A stretch of 24,870 nucleotides of DNA from Chalara sp. BL73 (GCA_918026815.1 CAKJVC010000076.1:1-24870); one strand, 5' to 3'; counted from the stretch's first letter, positions 1-10,377 are shown. Notes: generated by a model not told the origin, from the sequence alone. A program made the numbers and translations.

Positions 1-786
1 ATCGAGCCACTGCAGAAGGAGTCTCAGTCAAACGGAATCCCTCGTCGGCACAGGCTTCGCACGTAGGGAAGTTGATTGCCCGCCGCATCGACTTATTCAG
101 AGCAAGAAGAAGTCTGTGCGGGTCGTCTCCACGGTGTGATTCGTTTCTCGTTTTAAGAGACAAATCAGCCATACCCACCTCGGCCTAGTGTCTTCGTCTA
201 GGCAGATACGATTCAATCAGCCACATAAGATTAACATAATCACTATATTCCTATGCCCCAGCGCAAAATCGCTGTAGCGGAGGTTTGCTTACCAGTATCG
301 AGCACGAGTCGAACCTTGTTAGTGTAGAGATCCTCGTCATCATCATCGTCCACGTCTTCTATCTCCGTGGTGCAGGACTTAGAAGATCGACCAATAGATA
401 TGCACAGCGTTTCACCCTGTATCCATAGAAATAATGGAAAGCCCTTGCCCCCGATTCGTGTTCTTCTTTTCTAATCCAGTAAGCTGTTCTGCCGTAAATG
501 CCTTGCGCGATGAATGAACACAATCTGCACCGGAGAGCTGTTCGAACGACGTCCAGGTAATTGTCTCGGAAGCGAAGGGTCCTTCATTTCGTACCGCGGA
601 GATATCTAGTTGGTCGCAGAAACTGCAAAGCATCTTCTCAGAGTGCAAGCCATGTGCCTTGGTCTGGTGGTAGCGATGCGTATGGGGAGACAAGTCGTTG
701 GACTCGAGATCCAATGCTCTATATCCTACAGTAGAACAATATTCAGGGAGAGGTGGAAGGCTATTGAAATGGCCTAGCCAAATCAC
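1..786 (-). pseudogene. HET-like protein N-terminal fragment, broken, cut by left edge
   Basis: A minus-strand frame opens at 786, and a likelier start is the internal Met that begins MLCSFCDQLDIS near 637. A Cys pair (CSFC) followed by a SFEQL..GADC stretch resembles the N-terminus of fungal HET (heterokaryon incompatibility) proteins, which precedes the HET domain. That frame stops at 412. The continuing coding-like text (FPLFLWIQGETLCISIG, then an acidic DDDDDED run) lies in the next frame, so a one-base shift sits around 430-470. A GTAAGC splice donor near 290 then probably leads to further exons. Another coding-like stretch (DPHRLLLALNKSMRR, then INFPTCEACADEGFRL) continues toward base 1. 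The HET domain itself is not visible. Assignment to the HET class is inference from the Cys-rich start only; it could be another fungal orphan family. Confidence 0.4.
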
Positions 787-790
787 GCTG

Positions 791-2360
791 GGAACAGTGT
801 CTTCGGTCGGCCTTTCGTTACATTCCCGCTTCCGCTGAGGCCGCTGTCAAGCTCCATCGTAATCCTGGCATCGGACGGCTTCGAATCCATGGCAGCCTGA
901 TCCTGACTACTTTGTCCACATATATAACGTTAATTCCACGTTCGAAGCCGCTGGAACAATGATTAGCGATTGATCGCTGATGATCAAAAGAGAGAGGGTG
1001 TTGGTCAGAAGTACCGATGAGCCTTGTGTCACGGGAATGCGAGCAGCCGAAGCTCGCTTAGCATTCATTACGTAACTATGTGCGCTTGGCGCGCGTCCTA
1101 CCTACGAGACCTGAGCATTCCCTTCCTTTTGTATTCTACAAGCGTGTATTCTACAACAGTATTGTATCACTTCGCTCACTCGATTGACTATTCTATAGCT
1201 CTGATTTTCTCCGCGACACTTGATTTGAAACCACCAGACCTTAATTGTGAAGCGAAGAGCGAGGAGGACTGTAACAATCGGTATGCCCAAGGCGCGGCAC
1301 GAGGTCATGACGCAGGAGCAGGGGATGAAGATCAGGGTATGAGGGTTTCAGACCCGATACGGGGTAGAGTCGGAGTCGCCTATATAAAGGCCTGTTTCTA
1401 CTCTCTACAATTGCACCTCATGTTTTTGTATCCTTAGTACTTTAGACCTATAAGGCAATCACTCTCAGTCTATAGTACGCACTCCCCTATGCCTCTATTC
1501 TAGCCCGTGATTCCTTGCGTCGTTACAAGAAGGGAAGGAGAGCGGTGCTTTATATACAGGAGGCTGGCCAGTGTAAGCGAGCCCTGTAGCGTCGGTCGCC
1601 AAGCTCTGGGATACCGACCCCTAGTAGTAGCAAAGGGCCAAACTCTGGTATGGCCAGGGCCGTGACATAATCCAGACTTGTAGTCTTCAAGGTCAAGAAG
1701 GAAAACCTCAATTTTCGCCGAAGGATTGGCTGCCTTCACAGCAGGGTCGGTCTAGACTGCTGAGGTCGCTTCTTGTCCTTTGAAATTGGAGCGGACTGTA
1801 ATGATGACTCGAGAAGCTTGCAGAGTTAGAAATTGTCGAGCTGTGTCGAAGCCTAACCGGAATTTTCACTAGTGATGATAACCGTTTAGCCAGCTACACT
1901 CGTCCCTATAGGGGTTGGAAGAATTTGCGCTTGCCCCACCATGGGAATTATGAATATGGCGATCAAAGGAAGTAAGGACAGGAAGACCAGATAAATCCAA
2001 GATTTGAACAAGGGTAGCCAACACTATAAAAGGGTCATGATGCGACGGGAAATTAAACTGCTTTCCTACAGTCATGAGGAAAGATTTCTCAACAATGCGT
2101 GATCGAATTTCGATCAGAAATAGTATTCGAGATCTCAAAGCACCGAAATGAAGTAAGAAGGCTACTCAAGGAGGTTCTTGGCCCGCAGGATTGGCACTGG
2201 GATCGGATCGGGAACAGAACTAGCAGGGTTCGGTCGCGCTTGTAGGGCTCGGTAATACAGGAGCAACCCCTGCATACTAAAACCTCCAGAAAATGTGCCA
2301 AGAGCAGCTTGAACAATCGAAAAGGCAATTCATTCGAATTGCTTGACGAACTAAATAGCG
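791..2360. other. No convincing gene; relic-like sequence
   Basis: Open frames here (for example 1024-1437 plus, 1500-1739 minus, 1869-2138 minus) have no recognisable family, no plausible splicing partners and strongly biased short composition, so I treat them as chance. A TATATAAAGG box at about 1380 followed by a pyrimidine-rich stretch looks like a core promoter or LTR-like promoter, but there is no gene behind it. A short near-repeat (GCCAAGCTCTGG / GCCAAACTCTGG) occurs around 1600 and 1637. Confidence 0.5.
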
Positions 2361-3334
2361 ATGAGTCGATTACAGTTCAAACTACGAGCACCCGTGGACG
2401 TCTTTGAAGCGCACACAGCCCTTCGAATCCAGTTCACCGCCACACCGTCACCTCCACCATCTCCACCGCCATCGATAGCCCCAGATCAGATCACGGGGAT
2501 TGGACTCGACCTCAGTCGAGTGGCGATCCCGGAGATCAGGAGGAAATGCAGGCGCCGCGCGCAGACGTGCGAATAAGGCTCTAAAAGAGAGGGCGCAACG
2601 TGCTTGGGAGCAAATTCTAAGGGGAATGGCCGGTACTGGCTACTTTTCTACGGTAAGAATGTCGACAACATACGGAGGGATAACACTTGGGTTAGGACAC
2701 ACTTTGATAAAGGAGCGCTATACGGAGAACAGTGGTATCAATGAGGGTTGACAGAGCATATTATGGAGCAGCAGTAGATGAGATAGGTTGTTCGGTTTTC
2801 GGTCAGCTAAATGGCGTCAAGGTTCATAAGATGCGATGGCTTGGGGAATGTCGTCAATTGACAAGGAGCATCGCTCGATGGTTGTATATGGACACGAAGG
2901 AGGAGGTTGATAAGCTTTTGGCAAATATGACTGTTACTATGACAAACGGGGAGTGCGCATACACTCGCCCGTTTGCTCTCGGCAAATCAACTGCACGATG
3001 CTATCGCTGCCACCTTTACGGCCAGTTACATTACCGTTGCCGAGCGCCGGCTCCAATCTGTGGACAGTGCGCACTCCCAAGGCATTCCGCATCGACATGC
3101 ACCTTGACGACCTTTAAGTGCGCACCACGCGGTGGAAAGAGTGCCCACAAGGCTACTGACCCGTGGTATCCAGTTTACCGACGGGAGCTTGCCAAGTTAC
3201 GACCATCACCATTGCATTCGTACAATGCAATCTATTCCGGCCTATTTTCAATCCAGCACAACCCCTCTACCACCGCATACAGTCCCCGGCGATCTCAAAT
3301 CCTAACAGACTCCAAACCTCAGCATAGTATATAA
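2361..3334 (+). mobile_element. Retroelement gag/LINE-ORF1 relic with two zinc knuckles
   Basis: The frame 2732-3334 (200 codons from its first ATG) carries two CCHC zinc-knuckle units at about residues 90-103 and 110-123. The second, CGQCALPRHSASTC, is a canonical C-x2-C-x4-H-x4-C. The first, CYRCHLYGQLHYRC, has Gln where the conserved His follows Gly. Paired knuckles after a MRWLGE...SIARWLYM segment resemble the nucleic-acid-binding ORF1 of fungal non-LTR (Tad-like) elements; an LTR-element gag is the alternative. Upstream frames 2361-2576 and 2500-2751, which include a basic ARRRANKALKERAQRAWEQ stretch, look like the same protein broken by frame shifts. No reverse transcriptase, endonuclease or integrase is in the window, so the copy is defective. 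The frame ends inside the repeat that starts near 3305. Confidence 0.6.
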
Positions 3335-3800
3335 GTAGTCATAGTTTCATAGTTTAGGAGCTTCGTGCTCAACTTCCTTATAGTTTAGCAATATAGTTAT
3401 TTGTTATACTTGTAACGTCTTCGCTTATTAGCAAGGAGCCAGTGTCTAGTCTATTCATATATACCATACAAACCAACGGGCCCAAACCCAGCTACCTAGG
3501 CCTAGGTATTGAAAAAGAAGAAGGTCACGGAGCCTTCAGAGAGTATAGGGTAAACAAGTCAATTGCTGAAGGTTATTGAACAGATCTACGGAAAGGAATC
3601 TATCTACTTATAGAGGTGTGATACTCTCACATGAGTATCACATGTGTATTATCACGTGTAACCCGTATGTAGATTCGTCATCGAAGGCAAAAGGAAGTAT
3701 CCATCTTCCGCAAGCATACTTACCACTACCGTAATAGGCTAGGTATGATCCTTAGATCTAACCTTGTTTAATACTAGGGCTACCCCGAATGTTACGCCTA
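3305..3800 (+). repeat. Dispersed repeat R1, copy a (LTR/UTR-like)
   Basis: Bases 3321-3500 match the reverse complement of 10540-10735 closely over about 190 bp. Shared blocks include AGCATAGTATATAAGTAGTC, GAGCTTCGTGCTCAACTT, CTTGTAACG and CAACGRGCCC. A further shared block GCTACCCCG..GTTAC is at 3778-3796 here and at about 10540-10555 in the other copy. Copy a therefore holds about 270 bp (3510-3777) that copy b lacks. A TATATAAG box about 25 bases before GGAGCTTCGTGCT suggests an element promoter and transcription start. I could not define element ends or target-site duplications. Confidence 0.65.
3617..3642. repeat. Perfect inverted repeat, 10-bp arms, 6-base loop
   Basis: TGTGATACTC at 3617-3626 is the exact reverse complement of GAGTATCACA at 3633-3642, around the loop TCACAT. 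It lies in the 270-bp segment that is present only in copy a of repeat R1. Function unknown; it may be part of an element or a protein-binding palindrome. Confidence 0.7.
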
Positions 3801-4143
3801 GCCGGTGGGTGCGCACAGGAGCGTCGCTGGCCGCCGGATTTCTATTGCCGCCACCCGCGCACGGGAACTACTGCTATTGTAAAGCATAAAAACTAATTAC
3901 AATGTGATCGGTGCAAAATTCTGAACTAAAAAGTCTATATACTCGCAAAGTTTCGTCCTGGCCTTCACCACTCGCTATGTCTTCATTTTGTATAAGGAGA
4001 CAAATGAATCTACTAGTGGATTCGTTCAACCATTATAAATAGAGTTGTAAACTCGGACTTAATATTGATTGCTTAAGCCCAGTTTGCTATATGTAACGCT
4101 TCACTACAGTTCATACGGTTGTATATATCGGTCTTAAAACACA
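3801..4143. other. Non-coding; GC-rich patch then AT-rich spacer
   Basis: Bases 3796-3870 are markedly GC-rich (GCCGGTGGGTGCGCACAGG and following), unlike the AT-rich flanks, and contain the palindrome GTGCGCAC. This may be the end of an inserted element. 3880-4143 shows no feature I can support; it leads into the 3' end of the minus-strand RA-domain gene. Confidence 0.4.
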
Positions 4144-5659
4144 TCAGATGACGCCGCCCGGTATCTGAATATATGAACAGCGTTTTGAAACAGGGCTTGG
4201 GAGACTCGCTGGATCTACTATTGCCTGGTTGATCCTTCTCAGCATAAACATAGGGCGTTTTCCTTCCTTATCCAGCTGCTTGAATAGTATAAGGGGCTTC
4301 TCGTGCATCCCCAGACATCTTTCTTGATCACCGTAAACGATGTACAAAGCATATTCCTCCCAGGGAGAATTGATGTTGTACTTCTTCAACGCGGTAGGCA
4401 ACACTTTATAGCACGGATCATCTATTGGAACTCGGAAAGATTTGAAGATATTAAAACTTCCATCGTTACTCGACTGAATTGACTCTGGTCTTCCGCCAGA
4501 AATTTGGTCTTGAGACTGTGTGGCAGTGACATCTGGTTTTCTTGATAGTTGTGGAGTGCCATCGGATCGCTCACTTCTACTGAGAGTGTAGACAGCCCGC
4601 AGGCCACTGTAGTTCGGTTTTAATCTCTAATGGCCCTTCTAGATCGTACCTTGTTATTGCTGGCAACCGATTTTCTATATCACTGGTGTCTTTTATGTCT
4701 GGATCTAGATCTATTCCTATTTAGTCAAAACAATCCTTCCCTCCCAAAGTTCATGGAGCACATACCACCTGTTCTGTGCAGAATAGACTGAGTGGTTGAA
4801 ATCTCTGGAATCGAGCCTAAGTTCCAACCACTTTCTGAGAGATCCTGTTGCTGACTTTTAGTCTGTGAATTGGCCGCAGATCCGAGCAGAAGCTCAGCGG
4901 GGGCAAATGCTGTTTCTCCACCCTTTCCATCAGCTGAAGCTTCTTGCATATCGTGTCCTACTGGATGCTTGATACTTCTCCTTCGCAGCTCATTCAGATG
5001 TTCTCCTTGGTCTGTCCACTTTTGAACAAAATAGTATGGCTGTTGGTCCAAGAACAAAGAACATTCCGCATCGCCCCAAGTTTGCCGTCGAAATCCAAGC
5101 GGGAGCGGACTATTGTCAAAGATCAAATTGTTGATCCAAACGGAAGCTCTGTTACTCGCCAGATCTTTGGCAGGAGATGGAAACCGGATATTTGGATTAT
5201 CGAATGATCGAAACGGTTTGTGTCCTACTAGCGCCCTCACAACGCGACCCAGAGGAGGTGGTCCTGGTGTCAGTGGCGGAGATATTAGATCACCATCTGT
5301 AGGTTGCTGTTGCACTTCCTCTTCCAGCCTCTGGAGAGTGTCAACAGTGCATTGATGCGCAATTATCAGACTACGAGTCATTATTCCGTCTTGTTCATCT
5401 TCCGCTTCTGTTTCGAGCGTCGACGCCCTAATCTGGTATAAGTCGACTGTACATAGGACAACTGGTATACTGACCTGCGAGTAGCAATCTTTTGAGCAAA
5501 TTCCAACGTTGACAACATTATATGCAATGTCACTTTGCATGATTCCAAAGTCGTCCTTAATAATTGTACTTGCGAGCGCTTAAGTGTCCATTTTACTTTA
5601 TTGATCAACTTGGGTGTAACTTTGGCGGAGCGCTCGACATCTAGTTTCGCGGTCTTAGG
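4144..5659 (-). pseudogene. Ras-association (RA) domain protein, 5'-truncated
   Basis: The C-terminal exon (4620-4144) encodes an RA domain: after SFRVPIDDPCYKVLP come YALYIVYGDQERCLGMHEKP and FKQLDKEGKRPMFMLRR, close to fungal adaptor RA domains of the Ste50 type, which bind Ras-like GTPases. Upstream, 5427-4766 encodes a long disordered linker with Pro-rich and Gln-rich stretches. Before an intron at 5474-5428 (GTCAGT...ATTAG), an exon reads KLINKVKWTLKRSQVQLL then TLESCKVTLHIMLSTLEFAQ, like the helical N-terminal domain of many fungal NACHT/ankyrin-type proteins. A good GTATGT donor sits at 4765, but no acceptor before 4620 restores frame cleanly, so either a small exon is missed or a base is lost. 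The open frame ends at an in-frame stop (5662-5660), and the expected first 80-100 residues are replaced by the divergent aminotransferase gene. Domain identity is inference from motifs; I call the gene 5'-truncated. Confidence 0.6.
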
Positions 5660-7044
5660 CTATCGACTATTGCCTCGAAAATAGATCTTGGTATCGGAGC
5701 GTATAGGGATGACAATGCGAAGCCATGGGTTCTTCCGTCGTCAAGAAGGTAGTTTATCTGCGGTTTAAATGTCCAAAGGAGCTGCTAACATTTCTTAGGC
5801 AGATGCAATACTCGCGATGACCCCACGGTAAACCACGAATACCTTCCCATCGCCGGTCTCCCGGCCTTCACATCTGCGGCTGCAAAGCTAATCTTGGGTG
5901 CCAACTCTTCAGCTATTTCTGACAAGAGAGTACATTCTATACAGACTATTTCTGGCACAGGAGCTGTCCACCTCGGAGCACTGTTCCTATCTAAGTTTTA
6001 CCCTGGAAAACCTACTGTCTACTTCAGCAACCCCACATGGGCCAACCACAACCAAATCTTTTCAAATGTCCACCTTCCAATTGCAACATATCCATACTTT
6101 TCAAAGGCTACAAAGGGGCTCGATTTTGCTGGCATGAAAAGAGCTATATCAGACGCACCAAACTACAGCATCATTCTACTCCATGCCTGTGCACACAACC
6201 CTACTGGTGTTGATCCCACACAAGAGCAATGGAAGGAGCTTGCCGTCTTACTGAGAGAGAAGTCACATTTCCCATTCTTTGATTGTGCCTACCAAGGGTT
6301 CGCCTCGGGAGATCTGGCCAAGGATGCTTGGGCAGTCCGTTACTTCGTTGAGCAGGGGTTTGAGCTTTGCATCGCTCAATCGTTCGCCAAAAATTTTGGT
6401 CTTTATGGTGAGCGGGCAGGCTGCTTCCATTTCGTTACTTCCGCTGGTGCTGAGGCGCAGAAGACGATCAGCCGGGTGGTTCACAGCTCGCTATCCTCCA
6501 AAGATCTGAAATCTCGAATCCTCCAGCGTACGGGGCCCGCATCGCTAGCCTAATATTGAACGATGAGGCACTATTTAAGAGTGGGAGGAGGCAAACTTGA
6601 GGACAATGTCAGGTAGAATCATAGACATGCGGAAGGCTCTGCGAAGTAAGCTTGAAGAATTGGGCACACCAGGCACTTGGAATCATATCACCGACCAGAT
6701 TGGCATGTTCTCCTTCACTGGCTTGAGCGAGAAGCAAGTATTGGAATTGCGGGATGTAGCACATGTTTACATGACCAAGAATGGACGTATCAGTATGGCT
6801 GGTCTGAATACCAGGAACGTCGAGTACTTTGCAAAGGCGGTCGATAGGTATGTTTAAGCCACGGTTTCGCAATTGGAAGTTCATATGAGAAGTTTGTTCT
6901 CAAGGTATCATCCTGAAGCAAACTTATGCTCTTCTAGCTCAACATTTCCTCAATAAGACTTCTATCCAACATATATTATTTTGAGGGAAGCTGGCTAACC
7001 CTAATTCTTTTTCTAGTGTCGTTAGAGAAACGCAGAAACTTTAA
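5645..7044 (+). pseudogene. Aspartate aminotransferase (PLP fold type I), 5'-truncated and frame-broken
   Basis: The product would interconvert aspartate/2-oxoglutarate and oxaloacetate/glutamate. Visible in order: [17 protein letters not shown] (from 5687), NHEYLPIAGLPAFTSAAAKL, QTISGTGAVHLGALFLSKFY, the ACAHNPTGVDP loop, the PLP-lysine motif SFAKNFGLYGERAG, and a C-terminus ending NVEYFAKAVD then VVRETQKL. Introns: 5749-5798 (with GCTAAC) and 6848-7016 (GTATGT...CTAACC...TTCTAG); stop at 7042-7044. Four one-base losses break the frame: about 5736, 5817, 6480 and 6577. Between them the sequence is fully family-like. Roughly the first 40-60 residues are absent; upstream of about 5670 the sequence becomes the opposite-strand RA gene. 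Either a young pseudogene or a gene hit by homopolymer miscalls, but the missing 5' end is not explained by sequencing error. Confidence 0.85.
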
Positions 7045-7640
7045 TAAATAGAGTAAGCAATGTTTGAATATGATCTCTGGGTGGTTTCAGGGCTGGGGAC
7101 ACAGGTTTCCGCATCTCACGTCTTTTTACCTCGGATAGAAAAAGTATCTCTCTCTAGCTTTTCAACTGGAAGCAATTGAATTTGATACAGACTCTCTGCT
7201 ATCCGCCGATATCCACAATCTCAAACCGTCCAAGATTTTCATTATTGGAGGGCTTGTCAGAGCAATGTGAAGGTCTTCATCTTGCTTAGGGAAACCTCGA
7301 CTCGGTAAAGCTGGCCGCAAATTTCAATCCAAGAATGGAACATAGTCGCTTCGATTTCCTCGTGTAGTTGTGTATTTGGTGACAAGCTGCTTCCTATTTG
7401 TGATGTCAATACACTCCGAAAGTGGGTGTATACTCCCTGAGGATACGCCTTTCGGAGCATCCGTCTTTAAGAGCATAGCCTGTAACATTGCGAAGGCTAA
7501 TCGTGGCAGATCAATAAATTATCTGGTACCAGACCAAGATAGGAGACTTATTATATGCACTAAGCATCGTATAAAACCAATAATCAAGAACCCCTTTGAG
7601 CTTTCAAATCACATCTTATGTAGCTTTACAAGACTACAAA
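7045..7640. other. No supported gene
   Basis: Downstream of the aminotransferase. Open frames at 7257-7460 (minus) and 7370-7648 (plus) overlap each other, have no recognisable motif and no clear introns. I see no RNA gene, repeat or regulatory motif to report. Confidence 0.4.
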
Positions 7641-7673
7641 TACTATGAAACTCTCAACAGCGCTAAATATGGA

Positions 7674-8147
7674 ACAAAAAGAAATCAACGATGCTCCACC
7701 ACGGCCCGGTCCCAGCCCGTCCCAAGATCCTGGGTCCGCAAAGCCAAGGGTCCTGGCGAGCGTAATCTTCTCGCTAACAATTTCTCCTATGCCAGTGACT
7801 TCATGAATATCTTAGCTTGCACGGAGTCTATCGAGATTCATGAGCAACCAAACCTTCAGTATTCCACCAAGGAAACGCTAATTCAAAGGATGATTCCAAA
7901 TCGGGCCTGGCGTTTCGGACCAAGTCCTCAACCGCTCCCGCGAAAACGATATCGAAAAATCGGATTTACAATGGTGCGAGCCGAGCGTGAAGTCGGTAAC
8001 TGATGATGTTATCACGCATACGTATATCGCAGAGGTGGTGTTTCTTGAAGGCGGGTTGGCGGATGTGACGTAGGGGAAGGGATGGGGTCCGGGCGTGGTG
8101 TGCATGGTTACAGGTTGCCGGGATGAAGCATGGGCCATATGTTGCGA
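7674..8147 (+). pseudogene. Unrecognised coding-like relic
   Basis: Plus-strand text looks coding but is spread over three frames. 7674-7808 reads a Pro-rich MEQKEINDAPPRPGPSPSQD start. 7770-7890 reads NNFSYASDFMNILACTESIE and onward to a STKETLIQRM segment. From about 7894 the good text moves frame: GPGVSDQVLNRSRENDIEKS, then DDVITHTYIAEVVFLEGGL, a TAG, then GKGWGPGVVCMVTGCRDEAW and a stop at about 8145-8147. The TAG could be a CAG-to-TAG transition. I do not recognise the family. The minus-strand frame 7878-8138 over the same bases looks less protein-like and I regard it as a shadow. Low confidence that this was ever one gene. Confidence 0.3.
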
Positions 8148-8149
8148 GG

Positions 8150-8746
8150 AGTAGGGGATGTTATCAGTTTTGCAAGTTTACGCCTGTCAAGAACGGGTAG
8201 CATATGAGAAGATAAACTGCTTGATTGAAGTTTAAAGCCTCGGTTTGCAGAAACTAGTGGCTTCCTACCTAGATAGGGGAGTGGATGCTGAGCGAGGCTT
8301 GTAGTTTTGAGGCGTCATCGCTTTCTTAAGCTTAACTCTTTCAATAAAATTGTCTGTTCGCATCTAGTCTGATCATTGTATGTGATCCTGAGTTTCTTCA
8401 TCGTGCGCTACATGCTTAATATGCATTACAACATTATCCTAACCAGCTTAAAGCCGTCGACCGAGAATCATCGGTCCTCAAGAGCAATGGAGTTTCAGTG
8501 AGAAAACAGCATAGAGTGATACCTCAAATTGATTTAGTATATTTCGCAGGTTCTTTTGATATCCTAATATATGTAGCTTGGCCAAAATGCCGCAATTTTA
8601 ATTAAGGCGTTAGTGGTAATGTTTCCATCTCCGAGGTTTGCTGAGTTGAAAATCCTCATAGTAGCTCACCTTAGTGCACTTCATTGTGTAGACCCAGTCT
8701 AGGGAACGTATATGATACCGTAAATCTTGTTGGAGAAGAATAATCA
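8150..8746. other. No supported gene
   Basis: AT-leaning spacer between the unknown relic and the 3' end of the minus-strand transcription factor. The minus frame 8610-8885 is an out-of-frame shadow of the factor's C-terminus. Nothing else is visible. Confidence 0.45.
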
Positions 8747-10051
8747 CTATCGTACACACTGCTGTAGTGGCCATACAATCCATGGGTGCCATTGTGGGTC
8801 CAATTCTCGCTCGATCGTCACTAACAATGCCTCTCCCAGGCCCTTGAAATACCAGCAGGAATTTATCCTTTTCAGAAGTACACAATAATAAGCGAAGAGC
8901 ACTAAGCTCTCTGGTGTCTTCTTATACAAAGACCAACGTAATCCTGTGAGATTACGACGGGCTAAATGTAAACGGCGGCTCTAACATCTAGTCAGGCCCC
9001 GCGTGGTGAGGACGGTAGGTGCAAAACACGGCGGAGAGCTGCTAATGCTTCGGCGTAGAGTAATCGCCCAGAGGTTGAAGAGGAAGTCGTAGCAGACAGA
9101 GAGAACATATCCTTAAGTAGAGCGAGCTGGGTATTATCTGGATTGCCGGGGTGATTGCGGGCCATAGTTTGCGGTGGTACTAGAAGCGCAGCAAATGGAC
9201 CCTGTCGGAGGGTCATCCAGTTATTCGCAACCAAGGGCTGGAAGCCCCTCAGAGCAAGAAACCAATGTGGGTAATTGTCATCCTTGGCTGGTAGTCTAGC
9301 GGCGATGCATCTGGTACAAGATCAACAAACAGCTGAGTTTTGGATATAAATAACCAGAGTAACACTTACGTGTCTGTGGTGCTGGACGCCAATATATACG
9401 GGATGACGTTTCCAGAGAACGCGAATATGGCGTGTATGTACATCGGATCACACTTTGCCAAGGCGCTTCGAAAGGATGGCAAGGCTTTATGTTGCTCTTG
9501 AATGGCCAGTGCTCTGAACTCACGAGATCGGGAAGGAACCGTTCGAGAGAGGTGCAATGCGGAGATCGCAAGTGTGCCGTGCATAAGGAATGGGTGAGCC
9601 AGACCTAATCGCGGGATATCTGATTTCCAAATATCGAGGTGCGTGTTTGCAGCCATGGTCTCATATACGGTGGTGGTGTAGTGGTGAAGTAGCTCGCGAC
9701 TTTGTTTGTCCATGTCTCGTGGCTGTAAAGTCCATGATGCAGGAGAGCACAGTTGGAGTTGTGATATACCTCGGCCCTCCACAACCGTTGCCTTGGACGC
9801 GAGTCTTGCGCTGAATGGTATTAGAAATATAAGACTGCATTTCAACTGCTCTCTTTCACAGTTACGACAACTCGGTCTTTGTTCGTCACACTTTGCTCAA
9901 CCGAAATCAGTATGAAGATCTAGTACTATTTGCTTTGGTCATTCAAAGGGCATTGATGTGTTCTGCTCACTTTGATTCTCCGGCGCCTCCACTCCGAACA
10001 TCCTGTTCTAACCTTTCTATGATTTCGACGCAAGCCAGTACTCCTCTTCAT
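8747..10051 (-). pseudogene. Zn2Cys6 fungal transcription factor, Zn ligand lost, C-terminus disrupted
   Basis: Exon 1 (10051-9971, from an ATG before KRSTGLRRNHRKVRT) and exon 2 (from 9890) join across an intron (GTGAGC...CAAAG) inside the zinc cluster, a common site in this family. The joined cluster is GCSEWRRRRIK plus CDEQRPSCRNCEREQLKC: spacing is right, but the second Cys is Trp (TGG, 9991-9989). Exon 2 continues with a regulatory domain typical of sterol-uptake-control-like factors (ELLHHYTTTVYET, LAHPFLMHGTLAISALHLSR, HKALPSFRSAL). An intron at 9369-9311 leads to exon 3 (GFQPLVANNWMTLRQGPFAA). That frame stops at 8992, yet the family C-terminus continues in other frames: FCTYRPHHAGPD, a TAG (8990-8988), then LVLFAYYCVLLKRINSCWYF and DPQWHPWIVWPLQQC. 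A lost T in 9023-9026 explains the first shift. DNA binding is probably lost. Confidence 0.85.
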
Positions 10052-10377
10052 TGCTGCTCTGAAACAATCCAGAAAGGGCCGATGAGACTCAATTGTTTTA
10101 TAGATATAGAGGAGATGCAACTCAAGCTCGTTCTTGAGGGAGGTAGGTTGGAGATTAAAATTTTAATATTCAATATGTTCCAGAGTTTTTGGAAGTTATC
10201 GGGGGATTCAAGAAGTGCCTCACGCTTCCCTTGAAATTACGTTGTTACATTAACCCTTAAGCTTGTATGTTGCCCTTGGCTCCTCTTTTGGCCCACCTCG
10301 TTCCGACCTCTTTCTGATTTGTTACAGGAAAAGGATCTTTTCAGGTGTTACACGTAGAACAGTAGATACATGCCACA
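10052..10377. other. Upstream region of the transcription factor; no gene
   Basis: Presumed promoter and 5' region of the minus-strand factor. The frame could extend to an ATG at 10120, but the start at 10051 sits directly before the zinc cluster as usual in this family. No other feature seen. Confidence 0.4.

Noticed and set aside
1024..1437. 137-codon plus-strand frame
   Set aside because: No motif, overlaps another frame on the minus strand, composition unlike the real genes here.
3617..3642. Hairpin as a transcription terminator
   Set aside because: Fungal nuclear genes do not use such terminators, and no gene ends here.
7878..8138. Minus-strand 86-codon frame
   Set aside because: The opposite strand has more protein-like text over the same bases; this frame is Ser/Thr/Pro-biased like a shadow.
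9926..10120. Reading the zinc cluster straight through 9970 as one exon
   Set aside because: Straight reading destroys three more ligands and hits a stop, while splicing GTGAGC (9970) to CAAAG (9891) restores correct Cys spacing.
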